A DNA stretch of 64,000 nt from Arcticibacter pallidicorallinus (GTDB lineage: Bacteria; Bacteroidota; Bacteroidia; Sphingobacteriales; Sphingobacteriaceae). The DNA lies in NCBI RefSeq assembly GCF_003002875.1, contig NZ_PVTH01000002.1:310001-374000 (forward strand), read 5' to 3'. Position numbers and translations under genes: made by a program. Below the pieces are notes generated by a model. It was not told where the DNA came from. It saw only the letters and a program-made list of their open reading frames with translations, and made no database searches. Shown here piece by piece: positions 25,733 through 34,286 of the stretch (within the stretch, counting starts at the first letter, position 1; each line of letters starts with the position of its first letter).

Positions 25733-26351
25733 TCAAGATGTTGATCCTTATTTACAACCAACATTCACTCTTGCGAACCGTCTCAGGCGCTTGCTGTGGA
25801 TCGTGTCCTGGGCCTTGCTGTGCAGATGGACGCCAAGACCTCTGCATGCGTGGAGAGCTTTGGTCCTGCGTATGTTCGGAGCCAGGATTGGACGCGCAAA
25901 TGCGATCTATCCGAATGTGACGATATGGGCTCCATGGTTATTGCAGACCGAAGACGTCGTGCGCATCGGACCGGGAGCTGAGATTTATAATCCAGGTGGT
26001 GTATATCTTTCGCATCACGTGACGATCTCTCAGTCAGCCTATATCTGCGGAGCGACTCACGATTACAACTCTCAGGACTTCACCTATATCACCAAGGAGC
26101 TCAGGTTAGAACCGTATGTATGGATTTGTGCAAAAGCTACCTTGTTACCGGGGGCCTATTGCCGGGAGGGAAGTGTTCTCGGCGCAGGTTCCTTAAGCAG
26201 CAAGAAGCTGGAGGCATGGACTGTGTACGCTGGAAATCCGGCCAGGGCGATTCGGTTGCGACATAATTTTTTAGAAGCGGGCAGTCCCGAAATCCAGGAA
26301 AGCGTTACGCAGTCCTATTCATCCACTGGAGAAAAAACGCTCTTCATCTAA
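25713..26351 (+). CDS. wcaF: WcaF-type O-acetyltransferase (left-handed beta-helix)
   Basis: 212 residues. Hexapeptide-repeat acyltransferase that decorates an EPS sugar with acetyl groups from acetyl-CoA. Motifs: RALVLRMFGARIGRANAIYP, IGPGAEIYNPGGVYLSHHVT, catalytic-type His in CGATHDYNSQDF, and the terminal VYAGNPARAIRLR. These fit the colanic-acid WcaF group. The start overlaps the glycosyltransferase gene by 20 bp, implying translational coupling. Confidence 0.85.
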   Translation: MDLLQRNQDVDPYLQPTFTLANRLRRLLWIVSWALLCRWTPRPLHAWRALVLRMFGARIGRANAIYPNVTIWAPWLLQTEDVVRIGPGAEIYNPGGVYLSHHVTISQSAYICGATHDYNSQDFTYITKELRLEPYVWICAKATLLPGAYCREGSVLGAGSLSSKKLEAWTVYAGNPARAIRLRHNFLEAGSPEIQESVTQSYSSTGEKTLFI

Positions 26352-26382
26352 CCCTCCCCATACACGTTACAATCTTGCTCTC

Positions 26383-27681
26383 ATGAAAAAAGACATCACC
26401 GCTAAAAAGAAAGTACTCATATTAGGAATTAATTTTGCTCCTGAACTCACCGGGATAGGCAAATATACAGGCGAAATGGTCGACTGGCTGGTCGAAAAAG
26501 ACTATGATGTCACCATGGTAACGTCATTTCCATATTATCCAAACTGGAGCGTACAAAAGCCGTATTCTGGAAAGACATATAAAATGGAAACTGAAAAAGA
26601 TGCTAAGCTTCGTATTTACAGATGTCCTATGTATGTCCCTGCTGTTCCCTCGGGAGCAAAAAGAGTGTTGCAGGAGCTGACTTTCCTGCTAAGCTCGTTT
26701 TTTGTCATTTTTTATTTGCTGTTTAAAAGAGGGCATCAGCAAATTTTTATAATGGCACCTCCATTTCATCTCGGCTTCTTAGGATTGTTTTACCGTTTTT
26801 TCAAAGGAGGAAAGATCGATTATCATATCCACGACATGCAAATTGAGGCGGCAAGACAATTGAAGGTAATTAAGGCTGATATCGCATTTAAAGTCCTTCT
26901 GAAGTTTGAAAAGTATATATTAAACCGTGTAGACTATGTAAGTACTATTTCCGGGGGGATGAAAGCGAAGGTCCAGAAGAAGGTTAAGCGGGATATCATC
27001 ATGTTCCCTAATTGGGTGGATACTCAGAAGTTGTTTCCGCTGAATAATAGAAAAGGCTTGAAACAAACCTGGGGATATAACGAAGATGATAAGATCATCC
27101 TTTATTCAGGAAGTATTGGAGAAAAACAAGGTTTGCAAAGCCTTATTCCCATTGCAAAAAGCATGGAAAAACATCATTTCATTAAGTTTGTAATCTGCGG
27201 AATAGGACCTTATAAAGAGCAGCTTATGAAGCTTGCCTCAGATGCAAATCTAAGCAATATGACTTTTCTTCCTTTACAGCCACTGGATCAGTTTAATAAC
27301 TTGCTGAACCTGGCTGATGTCCATCTTGTCCTGCAAAAAAAGAATGCAGCTGATCTGATGCTGCCTTCAAAACTTACCGGAATATTATCATCTGGGGGGC
27401 TGGCTCTGGTGACGGCAGACCCTGGGACCTCCCTTTACAAAGCTGTAGTTGACCACGAAATGGGCGTGGTAATACCTAGTGAAGATGATGCTGCACTAAG
27501 AGATGCTATCCTGGACTGTTGTATCTCCGACTATACCAACGAAACCCTGAAGGGTCGCTGGTATGCCGAAAAGTATCTTAATAAACATCAAATTTTAAGT
27601 AATGTGATGTCTTATGTAACTGAACCGAGCACCGTTGATCAAAATACACTGAAGTATCTTGATCTGACTAATGCTGGTTAA
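26383..27681 (+). CDS. wcaI: WcaI-type glycosyltransferase
   Basis: 432 residues. N-terminal VLILGINFAPELTGIGKYTG and the following TSFPYYPNWSV are characteristic of WcaI, a colanic-acid fucosyl/glycosyltransferase family; C-terminal half with ILYSGSIGEKQGLQSLI and PSKLTGILSSGG. A long hydrophobic stretch (LTFLLSSFFVIFYLLF) suggests membrane contact. Last gene of the glycosyltransferase part; its stop overlaps the stop of the convergent HTH gene by 4 bp, with no space for a terminator. Confidence 0.87.
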   Translation: MKKDITAKKKVLILGINFAPELTGIGKYTGEMVDWLVEKDYDVTMVTSFPYYPNWSVQKPYSGKTYKMETEKDAKLRIYRCPMYVPAVPSGAKRVLQELTFLLSSFFVIFYLLFKRGHQQIFIMAPPFHLGFLGLFYRFFKGGKIDYHIHDMQIEAARQLKVIKADIAFKVLLKFEKYILNRVDYVSTISGGMKAKVQKKVKRDIIMFPNWVDTQKLFPLNNRKGLKQTWGYNEDDKIILYSGSIGEKQGLQSLIPIAKSMEKHHFIKFVICGIGPYKEQLMKLASDANLSNMTFLPLQPLDQFNNLLNLADVHLVLQKKNAADLMLPSKLTGILSSGGLALVTADPGTSLYKAVVDHEMGVVIPSEDDAALRDAILDCCISDYTNETLKGRWYAEKYLNKHQILSNVMSYVTEPSTVDQNTLKYLDLTNAG

Positions 27682-28040
27682 ATCGCTACAGATACCTTGT
27701 TTGAGAGCAAGGTATTGTAGCGTTCAAGTAAGTCGATGTATTTGTCTTTCCAGTAATACTTGTTATAAAGGTCATCAGGTTCGGTCAATTCGTTTCCTAA
27801 AAACGATCTTTTCTTAAATCCCCTTTCAAAATCTTCTGATGTAAATAGCTGCGGAAGCTCGACAGAAAAATCATGGTTGATGACACAGCCGATCCTGAAA
27901 ATGATTTCAGGTTTTAGTTGTTGTTGATTAAACCAATTGTAAACGGATCTGCGGTTGACATTTGTCAGGCGGGCTACGTCGCTAATTGAGTGTCCATTCC
28001 TTCTTACTACTTTTTCGATGATTTGTCCGTGATGTTGCAT
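27678..28040 (-). CDS. Helix-turn-helix regulator, EPS-flanking copy 2
   Basis: 120 residues, paralogue of the protein at 15121-15513: the same HTH (HGQIIEKVVRRNGHSIS, VNRRSVYNWFNQ) and the same C-terminal YYWKDKYIDLLERYNTLL, with a different middle. It runs against the EPS operon and converges with wcaI, so antisense transcription into wcaI is possible. Copy 1 is paired with the UpxY-like gene; this copy has no such partner. Probable role: regulation of the EPS or nucleotide-sugar genes. Confidence 0.72.
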   Translation of the reverse strand: MQHHGQIIEKVVRRNGHSISDVARLTNVNRRSVYNWFNQQQLKPEIIFRIGCVINHDFSVELPQLFTSEDFERGFKKRSFLGNELTEPDDLYNKYYWKDKYIDLLERYNTLLSNKVSVAI

Positions 28041-28523
28041 AATTGAGAGTTTTGTTAATTTGATATTGTTGCTTTATGTGATGATATGTCGCTTAATTAT
28101 ACACCTTGTCTATATGTACTTCGTGTATTAAAATCTACACATGGGGATTTAATTACACAAATAATAGGCGTTGCTGCTCCTTTTTTCTCAGAAATGATCG
28201 CCGTCATATTTCTTAATCCTATCTCCACATCTCTTTCCTATACAAAAAGTTCAATATCCATACCGTATAAAAGGCTTCTCGTTTTTTCACATAGCTGCGG
28301 ATTATGTACTTTTTCCGGTGCTTAGTCTGAATAATGTCCTTGGTTACGGGTAAGCCGACGCTGTTTGTATTCACTACAATATCTCTTAAATGGGTTTCCT
28401 CCGCCAATTCTCAATGCTTCCGCTTTTCCCCGCAAAGATTATTGTCTGTTTATTTCGGGTTATAAACGCGAAAAATAAAAAATTGAAATATCTTGCGGAC
28501 TTTAAGAATAATGCAGAGTTAAT
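28041..28523. other. 483-bp intergenic region, no gene seen
   Basis: Divergent region between HTH copy 2 and rfbB. Two short open frames of 62-79 codons on either strand have poor composition and no start signals, so I reject them. A small inverted repeat GTGTA/TACAC lies at 28123-28140. A weak -7-like TATCTTGC lies at 28489. It must carry the promoters of both neighbours. Confidence 0.5.
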
Positions 28524-29576
28524 ATGAAAAAAATACTCATCACTGGCGGCGCCGGTTTCATCGGCTCCCACGTAGTCAGACGCTTTGTAAACACCTACCC
28601 TGATTATCAAATTGTCAACCTGGATAAGCTGACTTATGCCGGGAATCTGGAAAATCTTCGGGATATAGAGAATAAGCCCAACTACCGCTTTGTAAAGGGC
28701 GATATTGTGGAGGGAGCTTTCATACAGTCCCTGTTTGAGGCGGAAAGTTTTGACGCCGTGATCCACCTGGCAGCCGAGAGTCATGTAGACCGCTCGATCA
28801 GCAGTCCGCTGGATTTCGTACTGACCAATGTAGTAGGTACGGTCAACCTGCTGAACGCTGCCCGCCAGTGCTGGAAGGATGACTATAGCAGCCGCCGTTT
28901 CTACCATGTCTCTACCGATGAAGTCTACGGAACCCTGGGAGAAACGGGCCTCTTCACCGAAGAGACAGCCTATGATCCGCATAGCCCATATTCGGCATCC
29001 AAGGCCAGCTCCGACCATTTCGTTCGTGCCTACGCCGATACCTACGGTATGGATACGGTCATCTCCAACTGCTCCAATAACTACGGTTCTTTCCATTTTC
29101 CGGAAAAGCTAATCCCTCTGGCCATCAATAATATCAAGAATAACAAACCCGTACCGGTCTACGGTAAGGGGGAGAACATCCGCGACTGGCTGTGGGTAGA
29201 AGACCATGCCCGTGCCATCGATGTGATCTTCCATCAGTCCGCGAGCGGCCAGACCTACAACATCGGGGGCCATAACGAATGGACGAACATCGATCTGATC
29301 CGTACGCTCTGCGCGGTAATGGACCGCAAGCTGGGCAGGGCAGAAGGGGAGTCGGCTAAGCTGATCACCTTTGTAACCGACCGTGCCGGTCATGACCTGC
29401 GTTACGCGATCGACTCGAGCAAACTGCAAAGGGAGCTGGGCTGGACGCCAAGCCTTCAGTTTGAAGAAGGACTGGAGAAGACCGTCGACTGGTACCTGGA
29501 GAACCAGGAGTGGCTGGAAAACGTCACCTCGGGCAACTACCAGTCTTATTATCAGGGACAATACAGCGACAGATAA
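28524..29576 (+). CDS. rfbB: dTDP-glucose 4,6-dehydratase
   Basis: 350 residues, second step of dTDP-L-rhamnose synthesis. Extended SDR with NAD loop GGAGFIGSHVVRRF, HLAAESHVDRSI, catalytic Thr-Asp-Glu in HVSTDEVYGTLG and YxxxK in YSASKASSD, and the YGKGENIRDWLWVEDHARAI block. All diagnostic blocks of RfbB/RmlB are present. Start of a four-gene unit rfbB-C-D-A with gaps of 34, -4 and 2 bp. Noticeably richer in G and C at third positions than the glycosyltransferase genes before it. Confidence 0.96.
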   Translation: MKKILITGGAGFIGSHVVRRFVNTYPDYQIVNLDKLTYAGNLENLRDIENKPNYRFVKGDIVEGAFIQSLFEAESFDAVIHLAAESHVDRSISSPLDFVLTNVVGTVNLLNAARQCWKDDYSSRRFYHVSTDEVYGTLGETGLFTEETAYDPHSPYSASKASSDHFVRAYADTYGMDTVISNCSNNYGSFHFPEKLIPLAINNIKNNKPVPVYGKGENIRDWLWVEDHARAIDVIFHQSASGQTYNIGGHNEWTNIDLIRTLCAVMDRKLGRAEGESAKLITFVTDRAGHDLRYAIDSSKLQRELGWTPSLQFEEGLEKTVDWYLENQEWLENVTSGNYQSYYQGQYSDR

Positions 29577-29610
29577 GAGCAAAAGATATACATCAACGAT
29601 AAATCCATAC

Positions 29611-30150
29611 ATGGAAATCATTACCACCCCACTGGAAGGCTGCCTGATCATCAAGCCAGCCGTGTTTCCCGACGCCAGGGGATACTTTTTTGAAAGCTTC
29701 AATGAGGAGCGCTTTAACGAACAGACAGGCCTGAAGGTACACTTCGTACAAGACAACCAGTCGGCCTCCGGCTATGGCGTGTTGCGCGGCCTGCACTATC
29801 AGCAGGGTGAGCATGCTCAGGCCAAGCTGGTACGGGTCATCAGCGGAGAAGTGCTGGACGTAGCCGTCGACCTGCGGGCAGGCTCGGCCACCTACGGGCA
29901 ACACTACAGCGTGCTGCTGAGCGCCGCAAACAAACTGCAGTTCTTCGTGCCTCGGGGCTTCGCCCACGGCTTTGTCGTACTGAGTGAAACCGCCGAGTTC
30001 TTCTACAAATGCGACAACTACTATAACAAAGCCTCCGAAGGAGGGCTGCATTATGCAGATCCGGCACTGAATATTGACTGGCAGGTACCCGCCGATCAGC
30101 TCCTGGTGAGCGAGAAAGACCAGGTACTGCCCAATCTGGACAAGCTATGA
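29611..30150 (+). CDS. rfbC: dTDP-4-dehydrorhamnose 3,5-epimerase
   Basis: 179 residues from ATG 29611; the open frame extends upstream into rfbB but the protein family begins MEIITTPLEGCLIIKP. Third enzyme of the rhamnose pathway. Cupin fold with FFESFNEERFNEQTG, QDNQS, the catalytic His in RGLHYQ, VAVDLRAGSATYG and PRGFAHGFVVLS. Overlaps rfbD by 4 bp (translational coupling). Confidence 0.95.
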   Translation: MEIITTPLEGCLIIKPAVFPDARGYFFESFNEERFNEQTGLKVHFVQDNQSASGYGVLRGLHYQQGEHAQAKLVRVISGEVLDVAVDLRAGSATYGQHYSVLLSAANKLQFFVPRGFAHGFVVLSETAEFFYKCDNYYNKASEGGLHYADPALNIDWQVPADQLLVSEKDQVLPNLDKL

Positions 30151-31004
30151 GCAAAATAATCGTACTGGGCGCCTCAGGCCAGCTGGGCACCTGTCTGAAG
30201 ATGGTATCCACCCGCCGGGGCATCCAGGATATCGCGTTTCCCTCCGAAGAGCAGGGGAATATCCTGGACGAAGCCGCACTGGAAATCCTGTTCAATGAGC
30301 ACGCTCCACAATATGTGATCAACTGCGCGGCCTATACCGCAGTAGACAAGGCCGAAGAAGAGCTGGCCCTGGCCCGCCGGGTAAACCGCGACGGGGCAGA
30401 GAACCTGGCCCGCCTGTGCAAGAGCCATGGAGCAGTGCTGGTGCATATCTCCACCGACTTCGTCTTTCAGGGCGATACCCCAAAGCTGCTTACCGAAGAA
30501 GATGAGGCCCTGCCCATCAGCGTATACGGACTGACCAAGCTCGAAGGCGAGCAGGCCATCACGGATGAGCTGGAAGCCCATTACATCCTGCGTACCAGCT
30601 GGCTGTACTCCGAGTACGGCAACAACTTTGTCAAGACCATGCTGAAGCTGGGAGCCGAGCGCGATGAGCTCAGTATCATTGCCGATCAGGTAGGGGCACC
30701 CACGTATGCCATCGACCTGGCAGATGCCATCCTGAGCATTATCGAATCAGGCAAAAGCGCGTACGGTATCTACCATTACAGCAACGAAGGAACAATATCC
30801 TGGTACGACTTCGCCCGGGCGATCTTCGATATCAGCGGCACGCTGGTAAAGGTACAGCCCATTACCACGGCCCAGTACCCCACCAAAGCGATGCGGCCGG
30901 CTTTCTCGGCGATGAACAAGAGCAAAATAAGAAACACCTTTGCGCTGGAAATCCCCTACTGGAGAGACAGCCTGGTGCGGTGTATGAATGTATTAAAAGC
31001 ATAA
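30147..31004 (+). CDS. rfbD: dTDP-4-dehydrorhamnose reductase
   Basis: 285 residues; last step to dTDP-L-rhamnose. NAD(P) loop [37 protein letters not shown], and YGLTKLEGE with the catalytic Tyr and Lys, [14 protein letters not shown]. Overlaps rfbC by 4 bp and is followed by rfbA after 2 bp. Confidence 0.95.
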   Translation: MSKIIVLGASGQLGTCLKMVSTRRGIQDIAFPSEEQGNILDEAALEILFNEHAPQYVINCAAYTAVDKAEEELALARRVNRDGAENLARLCKSHGAVLVHISTDFVFQGDTPKLLTEEDEALPISVYGLTKLEGEQAITDELEAHYILRTSWLYSEYGNNFVKTMLKLGAERDELSIIADQVGAPTYAIDLADAILSIIESGKSAYGIYHYSNEGTISWYDFARAIFDISGTLVKVQPITTAQYPTKAMRPAFSAMNKSKIRNTFALEIPYWRDSLVRCMNVLKA

Positions 31005-31006
31005 TC

Positions 31007-31864
31007 ATGAAAGGAATTATATTGGCCGGAGGCTCCGGCACCCGCTTGCATCCCCTGACGCTGGCTACCAGCAAGCAGATGATGCCGGTTTACGACAAAC
31101 CGATGATCTATTACCCCCTGTCGATACTGATGCTGGCCGGGATCAGGGAGATCCTGATCATCTCCACGCCGCATGACCTTCCGGGCTTTGAGAAGCTGCT
31201 GGGCGACGGTTCCAAATTAGGCTGTAAGTTTTCCTATGCCGTACAGGAAGAACCCAACGGACTGGCTCAGGCTTTTGTGATCGGCGAGGAATTCGTAGGC
31301 AGCGACAGCGTGGCGCTGATCCTGGGCGACAACATCTTCTACGGAGACGGCCTGTCGAGCCTGCTGCAGGAGCTCAATGAGCCACAGGGTGGCGTTGTAT
31401 TTGCCTACCAGGTATCCGATCCGGAGCGCTATGGTGTAGTGGAGTTTGACGCCAACAAGAAAGCCATCTCCATTGAAGAGAAGCCTGCGGCGCCTAAATC
31501 CAACTATGCGGTACCGGGACTGTATTTCTATGATAACTCGGTGATTGAAATTGCCAGGAACATCAAGCCCTCCCCAAGAGGAGAGTATGAGATCACGGAC
31601 GTAAACAAAGTGTACCTAGAACAAGGTAAACTGAAGGTAGGCGTGTTAAGCCGTGGCACGGCCTGGCTGGACACCGGAACCTTCAACTCCCTGATGCAGG
31701 CTGGGCAGTTTGTACAGGTGATTGAAGAACGCCAGGGACTGAAGATCGGTTGTATTGAGGAAGTAGCCTACCGAATGGGCTTCATCAACAAGGAAGAGCT
31801 TAAAGCTGTTGCTGAACCGCTTGTAAAAAGTGGGTACGGGCAGTATTTGTTGAAAATGATATAA
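31007..31864 (+). CDS. rfbA: Glucose-1-phosphate thymidylyltransferase
   Basis: 285 residues from ATG 31007; a longer frame from 30980 overlaps rfbD and is not needed. First enzyme of dTDP-rhamnose synthesis. Nucleotidyltransferase loop [40 protein letters not shown], and [16 protein letters not shown] as in RmlA. The order B-C-D-A places the first pathway enzyme last in the unit. Confidence 0.95.
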   Translation: MKGIILAGGSGTRLHPLTLATSKQMMPVYDKPMIYYPLSILMLAGIREILIISTPHDLPGFEKLLGDGSKLGCKFSYAVQEEPNGLAQAFVIGEEFVGSDSVALILGDNIFYGDGLSSLLQELNEPQGGVVFAYQVSDPERYGVVEFDANKKAISIEEKPAAPKSNYAVPGLYFYDNSVIEIARNIKPSPRGEYEITDVNKVYLEQGKLKVGVLSRGTAWLDTGTFNSLMQAGQFVQVIEERQGLKIGCIEEVAYRMGFINKEELKAVAEPLVKSGYGQYLLKMI

Positions 31865-31962
31865 AACCAGCTGATTTACTGCAAATAATCCAAAAAAATG
31901 GCAAATATTCGCGCAGTTTTATATAATCTTTCTCAGAACTTTATACATAATCGCAGCGTGAT

Positions 31963-31992
31963 CTTGCAATGTGCAAAATCTATGTAAATTTG
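31963..31992 (+). promoter_or_regulatory. Promoter of gmd-fcl
   Basis: -7 element TAAATTTG at 31985-31992 (perfect TAnnTTTG) with TTG at 31964-31966 and an 18-base spacer. The gmd start is 45 bases downstream of the -7 element. Shows that gmd-fcl can be expressed separately from rfbBCDA. Confidence 0.6.
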
Positions 31993-32036
31993 GACGTAAA
32001 GTCAGAAACGTAATTTAATATAATTATACAATCATA

Positions 32037-33152
32037 ATGAAGAAAAAGGCTCTCGTAACAGGCATCACTGGTCAGGATGGTGCATATCTGGCAGAATTAT
32101 TATTATCCAAAGGATATGAAGTACACGGTATCAAACGCAGAAGTTCCCTGTTCAATACCGATCGTATCGATCACCTGTACCAGGATCCGCATGAAGAAGA
32201 CGTTCGTTTCATCATGCATTACGGCGATCTTTCCGATTCAACCAACCTGATCCGCATCATTCAGCAGGTGCAGCCCGACGAGATCTACAACCTGGGGGCC
32301 ATGAGCCACGTGAAAGTAAGTTTTGACACACCCGAGTATACCGCCAATGCCGATGGTATCGGAACCCTGCGTTTGCTGGAAGCGATCCGCATCCTGGGAT
32401 TAACGGAGAAGACCCGTATCTATCAGGCATCTACCTCCGAGCTGTACGGATTGGTACAGGCTGTTCCGCAGTCCGAAACCACTCCTTTCTATCCCCGTTC
32501 ACCGTATGCGGTAGCCAAGATGTACGCTTACTGGATCACGGTCAATTACCGTGAAGCTTATGGTATGTATGCCTGCAACGGTATCCTGTTCAACCATGAG
32601 AGCCCGCTGCGCGGAGAGACCTTCGTAACCCGTAAGATCACCCGTGGTGTTTCCAAGATTGCCCTGGGTATGCAAAGCTGCCTGTACCTGGGTAACCTGG
32701 ATGCCAAACGCGACTGGGGACATGCCAAAGACTACGTTGAGGCGATGTGGCTGATCCTGCAACAGGAGAAAGCAGAAGATTTCGTTATTGCTACCGGAGT
32801 AACCACTACCGTTCGTGATTTCATCCGGATGGCCTTCTCTGAAGTAGGCATCACCATCGAGTTTAAGGGCGAAGGTGTAGATGAAAAAGCATATGTGGTA
32901 TCCTGCGCCCATGCAGACCACCAGGTGCCGGCAGGCACACAGGTAGTGGCTGTAGATCCGCGTTATTTCCGCCCTACCGAAGTGGAGCTGTTGATCGGCG
33001 ATCCTACCAAGTCCAAGACCAAGCTAGGCTGGACACCTAAGTACGACTTGCCGGCTTTGGTAAAAGACATGATGAGTGCAGACGTAGAGCTATTCCGTAA
33101 AGAAAAGACGCTGAAGGAACTGGGCTATGCGGTTAAAAATCAATTCGAATAA
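32037..33152 (+). CDS. gmd: GDP-mannose 4,6-dehydratase
   Basis: 371 residues; makes GDP-4-keto-6-deoxymannose, precursor of GDP-L-fucose. SDR with [42 protein letters not shown], catalytic STSELYG and [15 protein letters not shown], and the [17 protein letters not shown] block diagnostic for Gmd. Own promoter just upstream; followed 9 bp later by fcl. Confidence 0.96.
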   Translation: MKKKALVTGITGQDGAYLAELLLSKGYEVHGIKRRSSLFNTDRIDHLYQDPHEEDVRFIMHYGDLSDSTNLIRIIQQVQPDEIYNLGAMSHVKVSFDTPEYTANADGIGTLRLLEAIRILGLTEKTRIYQASTSELYGLVQAVPQSETTPFYPRSPYAVAKMYAYWITVNYREAYGMYACNGILFNHESPLRGETFVTRKITRGVSKIALGMQSCLYLGNLDAKRDWGHAKDYVEAMWLILQQEKAEDFVIATGVTTTVRDFIRMAFSEVGITIEFKGEGVDEKAYVVSCAHADHQVPAGTQVVAVDPRYFRPTEVELLIGDPTKSKTKLGWTPKYDLPALVKDMMSADVELFRKEKTLKELGYAVKNQFE

Positions 33153-33161
33153 TACCCCATA

Positions 33162-34088
33162 TTGGAAAAGACAAACAAAATATATGTAGCCGGCCATAAA
33201 GGAATGGTCGGCTCTGCCATCCTGCGCAAGCTGCAGGCAGAAGGTTATGAGCATATCGTCACCCGAAGCTCCGCCGAGCTGGACCTGCGCGACCTGGCAG
33301 CAGTAGCTGCCTTCTTTGAGGCTGAAAAGCCTGAATACGTTTTCCTTGCTGCTGCCAAAGTGGGCGGCATTGTGGCCAACAACACCTACCGGGCAGACTT
33401 TATCTACGAGAATCTTTGCATCCAGAACAACGTGATCCACCAATCGTATCTGCATGGAGTAAAGAAGCTGATGTTCCTGGGATCGTCCTGCATTTACCCC
33501 AAGATGGCGCCTCAGCCACTGAAGGAAGAATATCTGCTGACCGGTTTACTTGAAGAAACCAACGAGCCCTACGCCATTGCCAAGATCGCCGGTATCAAGA
33601 TGTGTGATGCCTACCGGGCGCAGTACGGCTGCAACTACATCTCGGTGATGCCAACCAACCTGTACGGGTTGAATGACAACTACCACCCGCAGAACTCACA
33701 CGTACTGCCAGCCCTGATCCGCCGCTTCCATGAAGCCAAGCAAAATGGCCTTGAAGAAGTCGTGATCTGGGGAACAGGAACACCCATGCGGGAGTTCCTG
33801 TATGCAGATGATCTGGCAGAAGCCTGCTATTACCTGATGCAGCATTATAATGAACCGGGACTGGTCAACATCGGCACCGGAGAAGATGTCACCATCAAAG
33901 AACTGGCAGAACTGGTGAAAGAAACGGTGGGTTATCAGGGAGCAATCTCTTTTGATACCAGCAAACCTGATGGTACGCCCCGTAAGCTGATGGATGTATC
34001 CAAGCTTCATGGTTACGGATGGAAACACACCATCGAGCTGCCTGAAGGCATAAAACTTGCTTACCAGGATTTTCTGAGTAAAATATAG
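33162..34088 (+). CDS. fcl: GDP-L-fucose synthase
   Basis: 308 residues; 3,5-epimerase/4-reductase completing GDP-L-fucose. Begins with a TTG codon at 33162, since the next in-frame ATG lies inside the NADP loop ([17 protein letters not shown]). Other blocks: [32 protein letters not shown], catalytic [35 protein letters not shown]. Terminated by a hairpin with T-run. Confidence 0.95.
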   Translation: MEKTNKIYVAGHKGMVGSAILRKLQAEGYEHIVTRSSAELDLRDLAAVAAFFEAEKPEYVFLAAAKVGGIVANNTYRADFIYENLCIQNNVIHQSYLHGVKKLMFLGSSCIYPKMAPQPLKEEYLLTGLLEETNEPYAIAKIAGIKMCDAYRAQYGCNYISVMPTNLYGLNDNYHPQNSHVLPALIRRFHEAKQNGLEEVVIWGTGTPMREFLYADDLAEACYYLMQHYNEPGLVNIGTGEDVTIKELAELVKETVGYQGAISFDTSKPDGTPRKLMDVSKLHGYGWKHTIELPEGIKLAYQDFLSKI

Positions 34089-34098
34089 ACACTAACGA

Positions 34099-34130
34099 AA
34101 ACGCTGGATACAGTCTGATCCGGCGTTTTA
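34099..34130 (+). terminator. Intrinsic terminator after fcl
   Basis: Arms 34099-34110 and 34119-34130, 12 pairs including one G-U, loop of eight, ending in four T. Confidence 0.8.
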
Positions 34131-34286
34131 TCATCATATAAGATCTCTTACCGCGATCTATCCAATAATCATCTTCTTTTAGCATTTAAGCAGATACTAT
34201 TTAGTATCCCTGCCGGGCTATGTATTATAAAACCTATTTGATGTCGCCTGGAATAATCCCTACTTCACCTTAAAATCACTCTAATT

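Noticed and set aside
28086-28407. Two open frames of 79 (plus) and 62 (minus) codons before rfbB
   Set aside because: Overlap each other, no recognisable motif, no ribosome-binding signal; treated as intergenic.
29383-29610. Upstream extension of rfbC
   Set aside because: Runs inside rfbB in another frame; the RfbC family begins at MEIITTPLEG (29611).
28879-29756. Long minus-strand frames over rfbB and rfbC
   Set aside because: Shadow frames of GC-rich genes; the plus-strand proteins carry all catalytic motifs.
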